A stretch of 64,000 nucleotides of DNA, taken from positions 1 through 64,000 of the forward strand of contig CALMQS010000029.1 of the NCBI GenBank assembly GCA_937871285.1, written 5' to 3'. The DNA is from an uncultured Sphingobacteriales bacterium (GTDB lineage Bacteria > Bacteroidota > Bacteroidia > Chitinophagales > Chitinophagaceae). This document shows positions 45,295 through 54,272 of this stretch, piece after piece. A model generated the notes under the pieces. The model was not told where the DNA came from. It did no database searches and worked only from the letters and a program-made list of their open reading frames with translations. The translations under genes and the position numbers were made by a program. Position 1 is the stretch's first letter, and every line of letters starts with the position of its first letter.

Positions 45295-46641
45295 ATGGAT
45301 TTATCAGCGCTTACTGCCATCTCTCCGGTGGATGGCAGATACAGGAACCAGGTTCATCATTTAGACCAGTATTTTTCTGAATTTGCATTAATCCGCTATC
45401 GTATCCTTGTTGAAATAGAATATTTCATCGCGTTAAGTCAGAAGAAATACTTTGCGTTAAAACCCGCGCAGGTAAAAGCATTAAAAGCAATATACCAGCA
45501 TTTCACCACCAGTAAGGCAACTGAAATAAAAAATATAGAAAAAATTACCAATCACGATGTAAAAGCGGTGGAATACTATATTAAACAGGAACTGGATGCC
45601 TTAAAGCTCGGTCATCTAAAAGAATGGATACACTTTGGGCTTACTTCGCAGGATGTAAATAATACTGCAGTACCGCTACTATGGAAAGAATCCTTAGAAA
45701 ACGAATACTATCCTGCCATAGCCACCCTTATTTTACGAATAAAGAAACTGGCCGCAACCTGGAAAAACATACCCATGCTGGCGCGCACACACGGGCAGCC
45801 GGCTTCGCCTACCCGTTTGGGTAAAGAGTTCATGGTATTTGCGGAACGGCTAAGCCAGCAATTACAACTGCTGCAATCCATCCCTTATTCCTGCAAGTTT
45901 GGAGGCGCTACGGGTAATTTTAACGCGCATCACGTGGCGTATCCCAAAACAGACTGGATAAAGTTTGCCAATGATTTTTGCAGCAATTCGCTGGGGTTAC
46001 AGCGCCAGCAATTTACTACCCAGATTGAGCATTATGATCATATCGCCGCTCACTTTGACGGTATAAAACGCATCAATACTATTTTGATTGATTTTTGCCG
46101 TGATATATGGACATATATTTCACTTGAGTATTTTAAGCAGAAAGTAAAAAAAGGAGAAATAGGCTCTTCGGCAATGCCGCATAAAGTAAATCCTATAGAT
46201 TTTGAAAATGCGGAAGGCAATCTTGGCATGGCCATTGCGCTGCTGGAACACCTTTCGGCAAAGCTACCCGTGTCGCGGCTGCAGCGCGATCTTACCGATT
46301 CCACCGTGCTGAGAAATATAGGCGTTCCATTTGCACACACCATGCTGGCATTAAAATCTTTTGATAAAGGGCTGGGAAAATTACTATTAAATGAAACCAA
46401 AATAAAGCATGACCTGGATCAGAACTGGGCGGTAGTAGCCGAAGCGATACAAACCATTCTAAGACGTGAGCATTATCCCAATCCATATGAAGCTTTAAAG
46501 GAACTTACGAGGGGCGCGGCGGACATGAATCAAAAAACCATGCATGGCTTTATTGATTCCCTTAAGATATCTTCATCCCTTAAAAAAGAATTAAAAGCTA
46601 TTACACCACTGAATTATACCGGGGTGAACCCGGATTTCTGA
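45295..46641 (+). CDS. purB: Adenylosuccinate lyase
   Basis: The 448-residue enzyme acts in purine synthesis, cleaving SAICAR and adenylosuccinate to release fumarate. It starts LTAISPVDGRYRNQV and contains HFGLTSQDVNNTA, MLARTHGQPASPTRLGKEF, QIEHYDHIA and the lyase signature GEIGSSAMPHKVNPIDFEN with the catalytic Ser loop. Length fits the family. It converges on the EVE-domain gene with only 4 bp between stops. Confidence 0.97.
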   Translation: MDLSALTAISPVDGRYRNQVHHLDQYFSEFALIRYRILVEIEYFIALSQKKYFALKPAQVKALKAIYQHFTTSKATEIKNIEKITNHDVKAVEYYIKQELDALKLGHLKEWIHFGLTSQDVNNTAVPLLWKESLENEYYPAIATLILRIKKLAATWKNIPMLARTHGQPASPTRLGKEFMVFAERLSQQLQLLQSIPYSCKFGGATGNFNAHHVAYPKTDWIKFANDFCSNSLGLQRQQFTTQIEHYDHIAAHFDGIKRINTILIDFCRDIWTYISLEYFKQKVKKGEIGSSAMPHKVNPIDFENAEGNLGMAIALLEHLSAKLPVSRLQRDLTDSTVLRNIGVPFAHTMLALKSFDKGLGKLLLNETKIKHDLDQNWAVVAEAIQTILRREHYPNPYEALKELTRGAADMNQKTMHGFIDSLKISSSLKKELKAITPLNYTGVNPDF

Positions 46642-46645
46642 AATT

Positions 46646-47053
46646 TTATTGTGCGGACATTTCCATAATGATCTGCCATTCGTTTTCCGTAACCGGCTGC
46701 ACCGAAAGCCGCCCCAGCCTAACGAGTGCCATATCGGCCAAACGCCTGTCTGACTTGATCTGAGCGAGGCTAACCGGCTTCCGTAGCTTTTTATAAGGCT
46801 TTATATCCACCACTACCCATGCATCGTCATCAGCCGTTGGATCGGGGTAGTGCTCTTTTGCCACTTTAGCTATACCTACAATTTCCAACCCCTCATTGCT
46901 ATGATAAAATAAAACTTCATCTCCTTTTTTCATCGCTTTAAGGTTATTCCGCGCCGCATAATTGCGTACGCCGTCCCAGAAAGTTTGCTTGTCTTTTACA
47001 AGCTGATCCCAGCTGTATTTGAAAGGTTCCGATTTTACAAGCCAGTATGCCAT
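46646..47053 (-). CDS. EVE-domain protein
   Basis: The 135-residue protein is a single EVE (PUA-like) domain: AYWLVKSEPFKYSWDQLVKD, WDGVRNYAARNNLKAMKKGD, VLFYHSNEGLEIVGIAKV and AWVVVDIKPYKKL. EVE domains bind modified nucleobases in DNA or RNA; this stand-alone type is the bacterial counterpart of human THYN1. Dispersed repeat B ends about 33 bp upstream of the start codon. Confidence 0.95.
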   Translation of the reverse strand: MAYWLVKSEPFKYSWDQLVKDKQTFWDGVRNYAARNNLKAMKKGDEVLFYHSNEGLEIVGIAKVAKEHYPDPTADDDAWVVVDIKPYKKLRKPVSLAQIKSDRRLADMALVRLGRLSVQPVTENEWQIIMEMSAQ

Positions 47054-47086
47054 AATGGTGAGAGGTTTATGATTTCGGGCAAAATA

Positions 47087-47296
47087 CGAAGAAACAAATA
47101 AATACTAAATCCAAAGCCGGGAATTTGAAATCCGAAAGGAAGCACCAAAAAACAAATAACAAGAACCAAACCTGTCCGCCGGGGCGGATAAATTTCAAAT
47201 GCCAAATCCGAAGCGGAAAGTCCGAAATTCAAAACGCCAACAATAAACCATAAACCACAAACCATAAATTAAATAACCCGAAGCGCGATGCAATCT
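47087..47296 (-). repeat. Dispersed gene-upstream repeat, copy B (before the EVE-domain gene)
   Basis: Read on the minus strand it runs GATTGCATCGCGCTTCGGG, TTTATGGTTTGTGGTTTATGG, CCGCCCCGGCGGACAGG, GGTTCTTGTTATTTG and ends TTTCTTCGTATTTT near the gene. It matches copies A and C, with the CCGCC/GGCGG palindrome inserted relative to A. Confidence 0.8.
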
Positions 47297-47325
47297 CAAA
47301 TTTAAAATCTCAAATCTCAAATCCA

Positions 47326-48045
47326 TTACCATCCGCTCGCCAGCACATCCGCAATATGCATGGTTTGAATAGCCAATCCTTTATGTTTAATTACCCCGTC
47401 AAGATGCATCAGGCAGCTCATATCTGTTGATATGATATAACCGGCGCCGGTATTGCCGGCATTAACCACTTTCTGATCGCCCATAGCTACAGCAATTGTT
47501 TCAAATTTAATCGCAAAGGTGCCGCCAAACCCGCAGCAGGTTTCCACATCATTCATTTCCACCAGTTCAAGTCCTTTTACATGGTTAAGCAGCCGGCGCG
47601 GGGCCGATTTAATGTGCAGCTCACGCAGGGCGGCGCAGGAATCGTGGTAAGTAGCTTTTCCATAAAATTCGGCGCCTACATCTTCCACTTTTAGTATGTC
47701 GGTAAGGAATGCGCTGAATTCGAACATCCTTTTACCCGTGTCTTTTACTTCATTGTGCAATGAAGAATTATCAAACAGGAGCGGGTAATAATTTTTTACA
47801 AACCCCGTGCACGAGGCGCCGGGTGAAACAATATAGCCTGAACCTGAAAAATCGGTAAGAAATTTATGACATACATCCCTGGCATCATCCCGGAATCCTG
47901 CATTAAAAGCAGGCTGCCCGCAGCAGGTTTGGTTGGTATTGTAATGCACATTACACCCCAGTTTCTCCAGCACTTTTATCATATTAAAAGCCGTTTGCGG
48001 ATACAACTGGTCTATAAAGCAGGGAACAAATAATTGAACATCCAT
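47326..48045 (-). CDS. (Fe-S)-binding protein, LutA/YkgE-like (CCG domain)
   Basis: The 239-residue protein has two CCG-type cysteine motifs, NQTCCGQPAFNAG and DVETCCGFGGTFA, plus the start VQLFVPCFIDQLYPQ and TYHDSCAALRELH, as in the LutA/YkgE subunit of lactate-oxidising complexes and related heterodisulphide reductase-like proteins. It probably binds an iron-sulphur cluster in electron transfer. No LutB or LutC partner is next to it, so the role in lactate use is uncertain. Confidence 0.88.
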   Translation of the reverse strand: MDVQLFVPCFIDQLYPQTAFNMIKVLEKLGCNVHYNTNQTCCGQPAFNAGFRDDARDVCHKFLTDFSGSGYIVSPGASCTGFVKNYYPLLFDNSSLHNEVKDTGKRMFEFSAFLTDILKVEDVGAEFYGKATYHDSCAALRELHIKSAPRRLLNHVKGLELVEMNDVETCCGFGGTFAIKFETIAVAMGDQKVVNAGNTGAGYIISTDMSCLMHLDGVIKHKGLAIQTMHIADVLASGW

Positions 48046-48071
48046 GGCAATTACACCTCCGGCATAATCAT

Positions 48072-48575
48072 TTAAATAGCTTTATTAAGTGACGCCTTCA
48101 AAGCTATCATTTTTAACGCGGTAATAGCCGCTTCTTTTCCTTTGTGTCCATGCCTTCCGCCGGTTCTTTCTTCGGCCTGCTCATCCGTATCTACCGTAAG
48201 CACGCCAAAAACAGAAGGCACGGGTAAGGTAAGGTTAAGCTGCACAATGCCATCGGTAATTCCTTTGCAAACATAGTCGAAATGTGGTGTGCCGCCTCTT
48301 ACCACGCATGCCAAAGCAATAAACGCATCGGGCCGGTTTTGGCCCTGTAAATGAGCATTCCAGTAAGCCGATATCCCAAAGGGTACTTCAAAAGCACCCG
48401 GAACCGTAATCACCCGGAACGCTACCCTGTGCTCCGTTAAAACTTGCCTGCATCCTTCTTCTAACCTATCTACTATTGCCGCATTCCATTCGGTACGCAC
48501 TATAACAACACAGGCATCCCTGGGTAGAATGCCTGCATCTAAATGATATAAATTACTGTTCGTTATTTCAGCCAT
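48072..48575 (-). CDS. ribH: 6,7-dimethyl-8-ribityllumazine synthase
   Basis: The 167-residue protein makes lumazine in riboflavin synthesis. Signatures: VPGAFEVPFGISAYW, ALACVVRGGTPHFDYVCKGI, VPSVFGVLTVDTDEQA and GHKGKEAAITALKM. It follows the TPR gene on the same strand with 44 bp between them. Confidence 0.96.
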   Translation of the reverse strand: MAEITNSNLYHLDAGILPRDACVVIVRTEWNAAIVDRLEEGCRQVLTEHRVAFRVITVPGAFEVPFGISAYWNAHLQGQNRPDAFIALACVVRGGTPHFDYVCKGITDGIVQLNLTLPVPSVFGVLTVDTDEQAEERTGGRHGHKGKEAAITALKMIALKASLNKAI

Positions 48576-48619
48576 TGACGATACAAATAAATTTAAAATC
48601 TGAAATTTGAAATTTCAAA

Positions 48620-49300
48620 TTAATCGGTTGCCCCTAATTTGCCTAAGTATTTTTCAGCCGTAAATCCTCTTTCCGTTCTGGGAAATTTATCTTTTAACTG
48701 CTGGAAAAGCTCAATCGCTTCTTTGTTTTTACCCATTACTTCGTACAGGCTGGCAGCCCTGAACAAATATTCAGAAGACAATGCCTCGTTTTGTTCAAAA
48801 GTAGTACCTGCTTTTTTATAGTTTTCCAGCGCCTCTTCATTTTTCTTCAGTTCCGATAAAGCATCTCCCATCAGTCCGTATACCAGCGCCTGGGTTTGAA
48901 CAGAGCCGTTAGCGTCAAAATCCTTAAGGTATTTTAAAGCATTATTATAATCTCCTAACTGAAGGTAGGTTTCGCCTGCATACAGTTTGGCAAGATTACC
49001 AGAGGGCGTTCCTCCGTATTTACTGATCACTTTTAAAAAACCCGCGTTCCTGCCATCTCCGTTCAATGCCAGTTGCAGGGAGTCATTGGCAAAATACTGC
49101 TGCGCTTTGGCAATAGCTTCAACACCCTTTTTTTCTTCAGGAAGCCGGTACAGGTACTTATATGCAAAATAACCGCCTATCAGCACAATTACAGCAGACA
49201 GGGCAATAATAATGCTTTTATTATTTCTTTCCCAGAAGTCCTGCGCGTCCAATAGCCTGTCTGTATGCTTAACCGTTTCGTGTTTTTTTATTGCACTCAT
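48620..49300 (-). CDS. Membrane-anchored TPR protein (YfgM-like)
   Basis: The 226-residue protein has one transmembrane helix (SIIIALSAVIVLIGGYFAYK, about residues 29-48) and TPR repeats to the end (LYAGETYLQLGDYNNALKYL, EALENYKKAGTTFEQNEALS, YEVMGKNKEAIELFQQLKDK). YfgM-like proteins sit at the Sec translocon and aid periplasmic folding. It precedes ribH and follows pdhA on the same strand. Confidence 0.85.
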   Translation of the reverse strand: MSAIKKHETVKHTDRLLDAQDFWERNNKSIIIALSAVIVLIGGYFAYKYLYRLPEEKKGVEAIAKAQQYFANDSLQLALNGDGRNAGFLKVISKYGGTPSGNLAKLYAGETYLQLGDYNNALKYLKDFDANGSVQTQALVYGLMGDALSELKKNEEALENYKKAGTTFEQNEALSSEYLFRAASLYEVMGKNKEAIELFQQLKDKFPRTERGFTAEKYLGKLGATD

Positions 49301-49344
49301 TGTATAACTCGGTATTCTTTTTTATTATTTTAATTCGGGTTTAT

Positions 49345-50355
49345 TTAGTCCATTATAAAAGGATAGTCCTCTTGTTTATAGATATCCTTTAATAATTCAT
49401 CATCATCCGGCCAGGGGCTTTCTTCAGCAAATTTTACAGATTCGTCTACTTCTGCTTTTACTCTTTCGTTAATCACTTCAATCTCCTCTTCTGTAACATT
49501 AAAGGTTTTAATTAATCTGCTTTTGGTATATTCAATGGGGTCGCGTTCTTTATATTCCTCCACTTCTTCCTTGGTCCGGTATTTTGCGGGATCGCTCATC
49601 GAATGCCCTTTATACCTGTACGTTTTTATTTCCAGCAATGTAGGTCCGCCACCTTCCCTGGCTCTCTTTACCGCACGTCCAACAGCTTCGTGCACCGCTT
49701 CCGGACTCATACCGTCTACCGCATCACCCGGCATATCGTATGCATCGGCAAGCTTATAAATATCCATTACATTAGATGTTCGCTGAACGGAAGTTCCCAT
49801 GGCGTAGTTGTTGTTCTCGCAAATGAAAACTACAGGCAGCTTCCATATCATTGCCAGGTTAAAGGTTTCATGTAATATCCCCTGGCGTGCTGCGCCGTCT
49901 CCAAAAAAAGTAAGCGATATGTTGTCCGTGCCCTTATATTGCTCGGCAAATGCCAGCCCGGCTCCTGTAGCGATTTGTGCGCCAACAATACCATGCCCGC
50001 CAAAGAACCGCTCTTTCACCCCAAAGAAGTGCATGCTTCCTCCCTTTCCCTTTGAGCATCCTGTGGCTTTCCCAAAAAGTTCGGCCATGCAGGATTTAGC
50101 GCTTACCCCTTTGGCAATAGCCAGCCCGTGATCGCGGTAGGCTGTAATAAATGTATCTTCCGGTTTCGTAGCTGTCATACAGCCTGCCGCTAAAGCCTCC
50201 TGCCCAATATACAAATGGCAAAAGCCGCGGATCTTCTGCATACCATACAACTGCCCGGCCTTTTCTTCAAAACGGCGTAACAAAAGCATCAATTCGTACC
50301 AATACAGGTAAGTTTCCTTTGTAAACTTTACGGTTTCTTTTATTGTAGCGCTCAC
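49345..50355 (-). CDS. pdhA: Pyruvate dehydrogenase E1 component, alpha subunit
   Basis: The 336-residue protein is the TPP-binding alpha subunit of the pyruvate dehydrogenase E1, oxidatively decarboxylating pyruvate. It shows GFCHLYIGQEALAAGC, GGHGIVGAQIATGAGLAFA, the TPP motif GDGAARQGILHETFNLAMIW, ENNNYAMGTSV and YRYKGHSMSDPAKYRT. E1-beta is not adjacent, as is common in Bacteroidota. A TATATTTG -7 element (50373-50380) lies upstream. Confidence 0.95.
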   Translation of the reverse strand: MSATIKETVKFTKETYLYWYELMLLLRRFEEKAGQLYGMQKIRGFCHLYIGQEALAAGCMTATKPEDTFITAYRDHGLAIAKGVSAKSCMAELFGKATGCSKGKGGSMHFFGVKERFFGGHGIVGAQIATGAGLAFAEQYKGTDNISLTFFGDGAARQGILHETFNLAMIWKLPVVFICENNNYAMGTSVQRTSNVMDIYKLADAYDMPGDAVDGMSPEAVHEAVGRAVKRAREGGGPTLLEIKTYRYKGHSMSDPAKYRTKEEVEEYKERDPIEYTKSRLIKTFNVTEEEIEVINERVKAEVDESVKFAEESPWPDDDELLKDIYKQEDYPFIMD

Positions 50356-50372
50356 GTTGCAAAATTGAGCAG

Positions 50373-50380
50373 CAAATATA
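50373..50380 (-). promoter_or_regulatory. Bacteroidota -7 element of pdhA
   Basis: TATATTTG on the minus strand fits TAnnTTTG and lies 17 bp upstream of the pdhA ATG. Confidence 0.5.
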
Positions 50381-50467
50381 TGCGTTAAATCTTAAATTCT
50401 GAATTTCAAATTCTAAGACTTCTCCTGTCAAAATTCTGAATTTCAGCTTTATTTTCAGGATTCAGTA

Positions 50468-50475
50468 TAGATTTG
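50468..50475 (+). promoter_or_regulatory. Bacteroidota -7 element of recF
   Basis: TAGATTTG fits TAnnTTTG and ends only 4 bp before the recF TTG start, implying transcription starts at or near the start codon. Confidence 0.5.
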
Positions 50476-50479
50476 CGCT

Positions 50480-51562
50480 TTGTTTAAATTAGATGACATA
50501 TCATTAGTACAGTTCCGGAATTACAGCCACGCCCACTTTTCCTTTTCCCGGAATGTAACCGGCTTTTGCGGTAAAAACGGCAGCGGAAAGACAAATTTGC
50601 TGGATGCCATCTACTATATGTGTTTTACAAAAAGCTATTTCGGTAAAACAGATATACAAAATGCCCAGCAGGGAAAACAGGGATTCAGGTTAGAAGGGCA
50701 GATCACTTTAAAGGATAACAGTCATCATATAACCTGCGTATTAAGAGAGAATGGAAAGAAAGAATTTGGTGTAGACAATGAAAATTACACCAGGTTTGCA
50801 GCCCATATCGGCAAATTTCCCTGTGTAATGATTGCCCCCGATGATGTGGCTATCATAACCCAGGCAAGCGAGGAACGGAGAAAATTCATAGACTATACGA
50901 TCTCACAGTTAGACGCCACCTATCTGCAAACTTTAATAGACTACAATAAAATACTTCAGCAGCGCAACAGTTTGCTGAAGCAGTTGGCCGATACGGGCCA
51001 TATGGATGAAAACCTTATGGAAGTTATTTCCGCCCAGCTTATAGTGGCAGGCAATTTTATCTATACCCGGCGTTCGCAATTCCTGGAAGGGTTTATACCC
51101 GTGGTACTCAGGTTGTATCATTCCATTGCCACAGATGAAGAAAAATTAACGATAACCTATAAAAGTCATTTAGAATCAAACGATTTTAAAAGCATATTGC
51201 TCAAAAATAAAGCAAAGGATATAGCGCTGCAACGCACCACGCAGGGTATACACCGCGACGATCTTGAACTGGAACTGGAAGATTATCCTTTTAAAACAAC
51301 CGCTTCACAGGGACAAAGAAAGTGCCTTTTGTTTGCCCTGAAACTGGCGGAATTTGAAGTATTGCTGCAACACAAAGGGTTCCCTCCCCTTTTATTACTG
51401 GATGACATATTTGAAAAATTAGACGAAAAAAGGATGAAGAACCTGCTTTTTAAAGTATGCGTTGAAAACAAAGGGCAGGTTTTTATTACAGACACCCATT
51501 GCAATCGTTTAAAAGAAGCGCTGGAGCAACTGCAGGTTTCGCATGAAATAATTGCTTTATAG
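50480..51562 (+). CDS. recF: DNA replication and repair protein RecF
   Basis: The 360-residue SMC-like ATPase loads RecA at gaps in DNA. It starts FKLDDISLVQFRNYSHAHF, with Walker A in FCGKNGSGKTNLLDAI, an ABC signature in TTASQGQRKCLLFALKLAEF and Walker B LLLLDDIFEKLDEKRM. The start is TTG: no ATG occurs in frame before Walker A. Given the -7 element at 50468-50475, its mRNA may be almost leaderless. It converges on cysM. Confidence 0.95.
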   Translation: MFKLDDISLVQFRNYSHAHFSFSRNVTGFCGKNGSGKTNLLDAIYYMCFTKSYFGKTDIQNAQQGKQGFRLEGQITLKDNSHHITCVLRENGKKEFGVDNENYTRFAAHIGKFPCVMIAPDDVAIITQASEERRKFIDYTISQLDATYLQTLIDYNKILQQRNSLLKQLADTGHMDENLMEVISAQLIVAGNFIYTRRSQFLEGFIPVVLRLYHSIATDEEKLTITYKSHLESNDFKSILLKNKAKDIALQRTTQGIHRDDLELELEDYPFKTTASQGQRKCLLFALKLAEFEVLLQHKGFPPLLLLDDIFEKLDEKRMKNLLFKVCVENKGQVFITDTHCNRLKEALEQLQVSHEIIAL

Positions 51563-51571
51563 CCACACAAT

Positions 51572-52444
51572 TTATCCGAACAGGTCGCTGCTCAAATACC
51601 TGTCGCCGCGGTCGCAAACAATAAAAACGATTACACCGGAAGCAATTTCTTTGCTTAACCTTATTGCTGCTGCCGCAGCTCCTCCGCTACTCATGCCCGC
51701 AAATATGCCTTCAACTTTCGCGAGCTGGCGGGTTACGGCTACCGCTTCAGCCTGGGAAACATCCATGATCCTGTCTACCCGCTGTGGCTCGAAAATTTTA
51801 GGAAGATATTCCTTAGACCATCTCCTGATGCCGGGAATAGACGAGTCTTCAGTAGGCTGGCAGCCGATGATTTGTATACCCGGATTTTTTTCTTTTAGAT
51901 ATTGTGAGCAACCCATTATTGTTCCCGTGGTGCCCATAGCGCTTACAAAATGCGTAACGGCGCCTTTGGTATCATTCCATATTTCCGGGCCTGTTGTTTT
52001 ATAATGTGCCGATACATTATCAGGATTGGCAAACTGGTTAAGCAGGTAATAATCTCCCCGGGCAGCCTTTTCTTCGGCATAGTCTCTGCAGGCTTCTATG
52101 CTTTCGAGCAGGGTAACTTTTGCCCCGTATGCCTCCATTGTTAAAACCCGTTCCCGCGTTGAGTTAGAAGGCAATACCAGCTCCACTTCCAGTTCAAACA
52201 GGTTAGCGGCCAATGCCATGGCTATACCTGTATTTCCGCTTGTTGCCTCTATTAGTTTGGTAGTTTTATTGATATCGCCCCTCTCCAGCCCACTTTTAAT
52301 CATATTAAACACAGGGCGGTCCTTTATGCTTCCGCCCGGGTTATCGCCTTCCAGCTTGGCTAATATCTTTACATTACTGTTTGTGCTTAATTTCTGAAGC
52401 TCAACAAGCGGGGTATTACCTATTAAATCTGCTACGGATGCCAT
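51572..52444 (-). CDS. cysM: Cysteine synthase CysM
   Basis: The 290-residue PLP enzyme makes cysteine from O-acetylserine and sulphide or thiosulphate. Motifs: IGNTPLVELQKLS, GDNPGGSIKDRPVFNMIKSG (PLP Lys), IEATSGNTGIAMALAANLF, SAMGTTGTIMG and FAGMSSGGAAAAAI. The ATG at 52444 overlaps the cysE stop by one base (TAATG), so the two genes form a coupled cysteine operon. Confidence 0.95.
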   Translation of the reverse strand: MASVADLIGNTPLVELQKLSTNSNVKILAKLEGDNPGGSIKDRPVFNMIKSGLERGDINKTTKLIEATSGNTGIAMALAANLFELEVELVLPSNSTRERVLTMEAYGAKVTLLESIEACRDYAEEKAARGDYYLLNQFANPDNVSAHYKTTGPEIWNDTKGAVTHFVSAMGTTGTIMGCSQYLKEKNPGIQIIGCQPTEDSSIPGIRRWSKEYLPKIFEPQRVDRIMDVSQAEAVAVTRQLAKVEGIFAGMSSGGAAAAAIRLSKEIASGVIVFIVCDRGDRYLSSDLFG

Positions 52445-53262
52445 TATACGTTGTTTTTTATCTTTCTTTCTTCTATTATAATATTAGTATTATGATATAC
52501 AAATGACCCGGCCGGAACACTATGCGTAAGCCATACGTTACCACCGATAATGCTGTTATGACCGATTATGGTATCACCGCCGAGTACCGTTGCGTTAGAA
52601 TATATAATAACATTATCTTCTACAGTGGGATGGCGCTTCATGAAAACCATACTTTTGTCTACGCTCAAAGCCCCTAAGGTAACACCCTGGTAAAGTTTCA
52701 CATAGTTTCCGATTACAGCCGTTTCGCCAATCACTATCCCGGTACCATGATCAACATAAAAGTGCTCTCCTATTTTTGCACCCGGATGTATATCAATACC
52801 CGTTTTTGAATGGGCATATTCCGTAAGGATCCTGGGCAGCAGCGGAACCTCAAGCAATAGCAACTGGTGCGCAATGCGGTAAAAGCATAAAGCATAAAAT
52901 CCGGGATAAGCCCTGATTACCTCAAACTCACTTTTTGCTGCGGGATCGCCATTTAAAATGGCTTCCACATCTGTATTTAAGATGCGGTATAATTCAGGTG
53001 CGCTATTAAAGAACCGGTTGGATATAAATTCATTATTGCAGTCGCAACAGGCTTTTGTTGCATTCAGCATGGAGGTAAGTTCTGTTTCCAAGCTTTTAAA
53101 GGTGTTGTCAACCTCCTCTGCAGAATCATAATCACGGGCAGACAGCTCCGGAAATAATAAACAAATAAGTTTGGAAGCCCATTGCGCAATCGTTTCATTA
53201 GGAGGCACATCTTCCAAAGCCTGCTGCTTGTTAAAAATATGCTGACTCAGTTTTTTTGTCAT
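52444..53262 (-). CDS. cysE: Serine O-acetyltransferase
   Basis: This 272-residue enzyme acetylates serine, the first step of cysteine synthesis. The C-terminal hexapeptide beta-helix contains SKTGIDIHPGAKIGEHFYVD, GTGIVIGETAVIGN and the HPTVEDNVIIYSNATVLGGD run, typical of SAT (EpsC/CysE). The ATG at 53262 is used because a TACCTTTG -7 element (53305-53312) lies within the longer frame that opens at 53319. It is coupled to cysM. Confidence 0.93.
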   Translation of the reverse strand: MTKKLSQHIFNKQQALEDVPPNETIAQWASKLICLLFPELSARDYDSAEEVDNTFKSLETELTSMLNATKACCDCNNEFISNRFFNSAPELYRILNTDVEAILNGDPAAKSEFEVIRAYPGFYALCFYRIAHQLLLLEVPLLPRILTEYAHSKTGIDIHPGAKIGEHFYVDHGTGIVIGETAVIGNYVKLYQGVTLGALSVDKSMVFMKRHPTVEDNVIIYSNATVLGGDTIIGHNSIIGGNVWLTHSVPAGSFVYHNTNIIIEERKIKNNV

Positions 53263-53304
53263 TGAGGTGAATAGCTTAAAGTGGTATAATTTCCTGCTAT
53301 CGGG

Positions 53305-53312
53305 CAAAGGTA
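53305..53312 (-). promoter_or_regulatory. Bacteroidota -7 element of the cysE-cysM operon
   Basis: TACCTTTG on the minus strand, identical to the rpmE2 -7 element, 42 bp upstream of the cysE ATG. Confidence 0.55.
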
Positions 53313-53462
53313 AGTGCAATTGATATTATATTAAACAGGCAGAACAGGTGTATCCATTATTTTTATGATCAGCCTTTTAGTACCGGCAGGATGCATTGAT
53401 CCGGATTACAAAAACTTAAGCCAAATTTCAGGCAATATCATTCCTAAGTCTGCAGATATCTT

Positions 53463-53470
53463 TATATTTG
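53463..53470 (+). promoter_or_regulatory. Bacteroidota -7 element of the desaturase gene
   Basis: TATATTTG fits TAnnTTTG, 24 bp upstream of the desaturase ATG at 53495. Confidence 0.5.
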
Positions 53471-53494
53471 CTGTTTTGGTTTTAATTGATAATA

Positions 53495-54247
53495 ATGACC
53501 GTTATTTTAATATTCTTTTTTGCCCATTGGTTTTTATCATTGTTTTTTCATTCTTTCTTTTTGCATCGCTACGCCTCTCACCAGATGTATACCACATCTA
53601 AATTCGGAGAAAAGCTTATTTATTTTCTAACCTGGTTTGCCCAGGGCTCTTCTTACCTGGTTCCAAGGGCGTATGGTGTAATGCACAGGATGCATCACAC
53701 GTTCAGCGACACCGAAAAAGATCCGCATTCGCCTCACTTTTTTAAAGATATCTGGCAGATGATGATGCATACCGCGGCTATTTACAGCGCTTTTATTACG
53801 GGCAAAAATGTTCCCGACAAACAATTTACAGAGGAATACCTTCCTGTGTGGAACAAGCTCGACCGCTTTGGCACCAGCATGATTACCAGAACCGCTTTTG
53901 GCGTTGCCTATTTTGCAGTATATTTTTTCTTTGCGCCCAGTTGGTGGTGGTTCCTGTTGTTACCCATTCATTTTCTTATGGGGCCCATTCAGGGCGCTAT
54001 TGTGAACTGGTGCGGACACAAATACGGCTACAGTAACTTCGACAATGGCGACCATTCAAAGAATTCTTCACCGTGGGGAATACTGCTGATGGGTGAATTG
54101 TTCCAGAACAATCACCACTATGCAAAAGACAGCGCCAATTTTGCTAAAAAATGGTTTGAGTTTGACCTCACCTATTTTATTATGCGCGGGCTGAACAAAT
54201 TAAAACTGATCAGGTTAAAACCGGTTGCGGTTGCTGTTAGGGAGTGA
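53495..54247 (+). CDS. Acyl-CoA/fatty-acid desaturase
   Basis: The 250-residue integral membrane di-iron enzyme introduces double bonds into fatty acyl chains. Histidine boxes: HRYASH (in FFHSFFLHRYASHQ), HRMHH (in YGVMHRMHHTFSD), and NNHHYA near the C-terminus, with WCGHKYGY between. Membrane helices lie at about residues 1-22 and 110-150. I prefer the ATG at 53495 over a TTG at 53486. It stands alone between cysE and lipA. Confidence 0.92.
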   Translation: MTVILIFFFAHWFLSLFFHSFFLHRYASHQMYTTSKFGEKLIYFLTWFAQGSSYLVPRAYGVMHRMHHTFSDTEKDPHSPHFFKDIWQMMMHTAAIYSAFITGKNVPDKQFTEEYLPVWNKLDRFGTSMITRTAFGVAYFAVYFFFAPSWWWFLLLPIHFLMGPIQGAIVNWCGHKYGYSNFDNGDHSKNSSPWGILLMGELFQNNHHYAKDSANFAKKWFEFDLTYFIMRGLNKLKLIRLKPVAVAVRE

Positions 54248-54272
54248 GTGGTAAGTAATGAACAATATTCAA

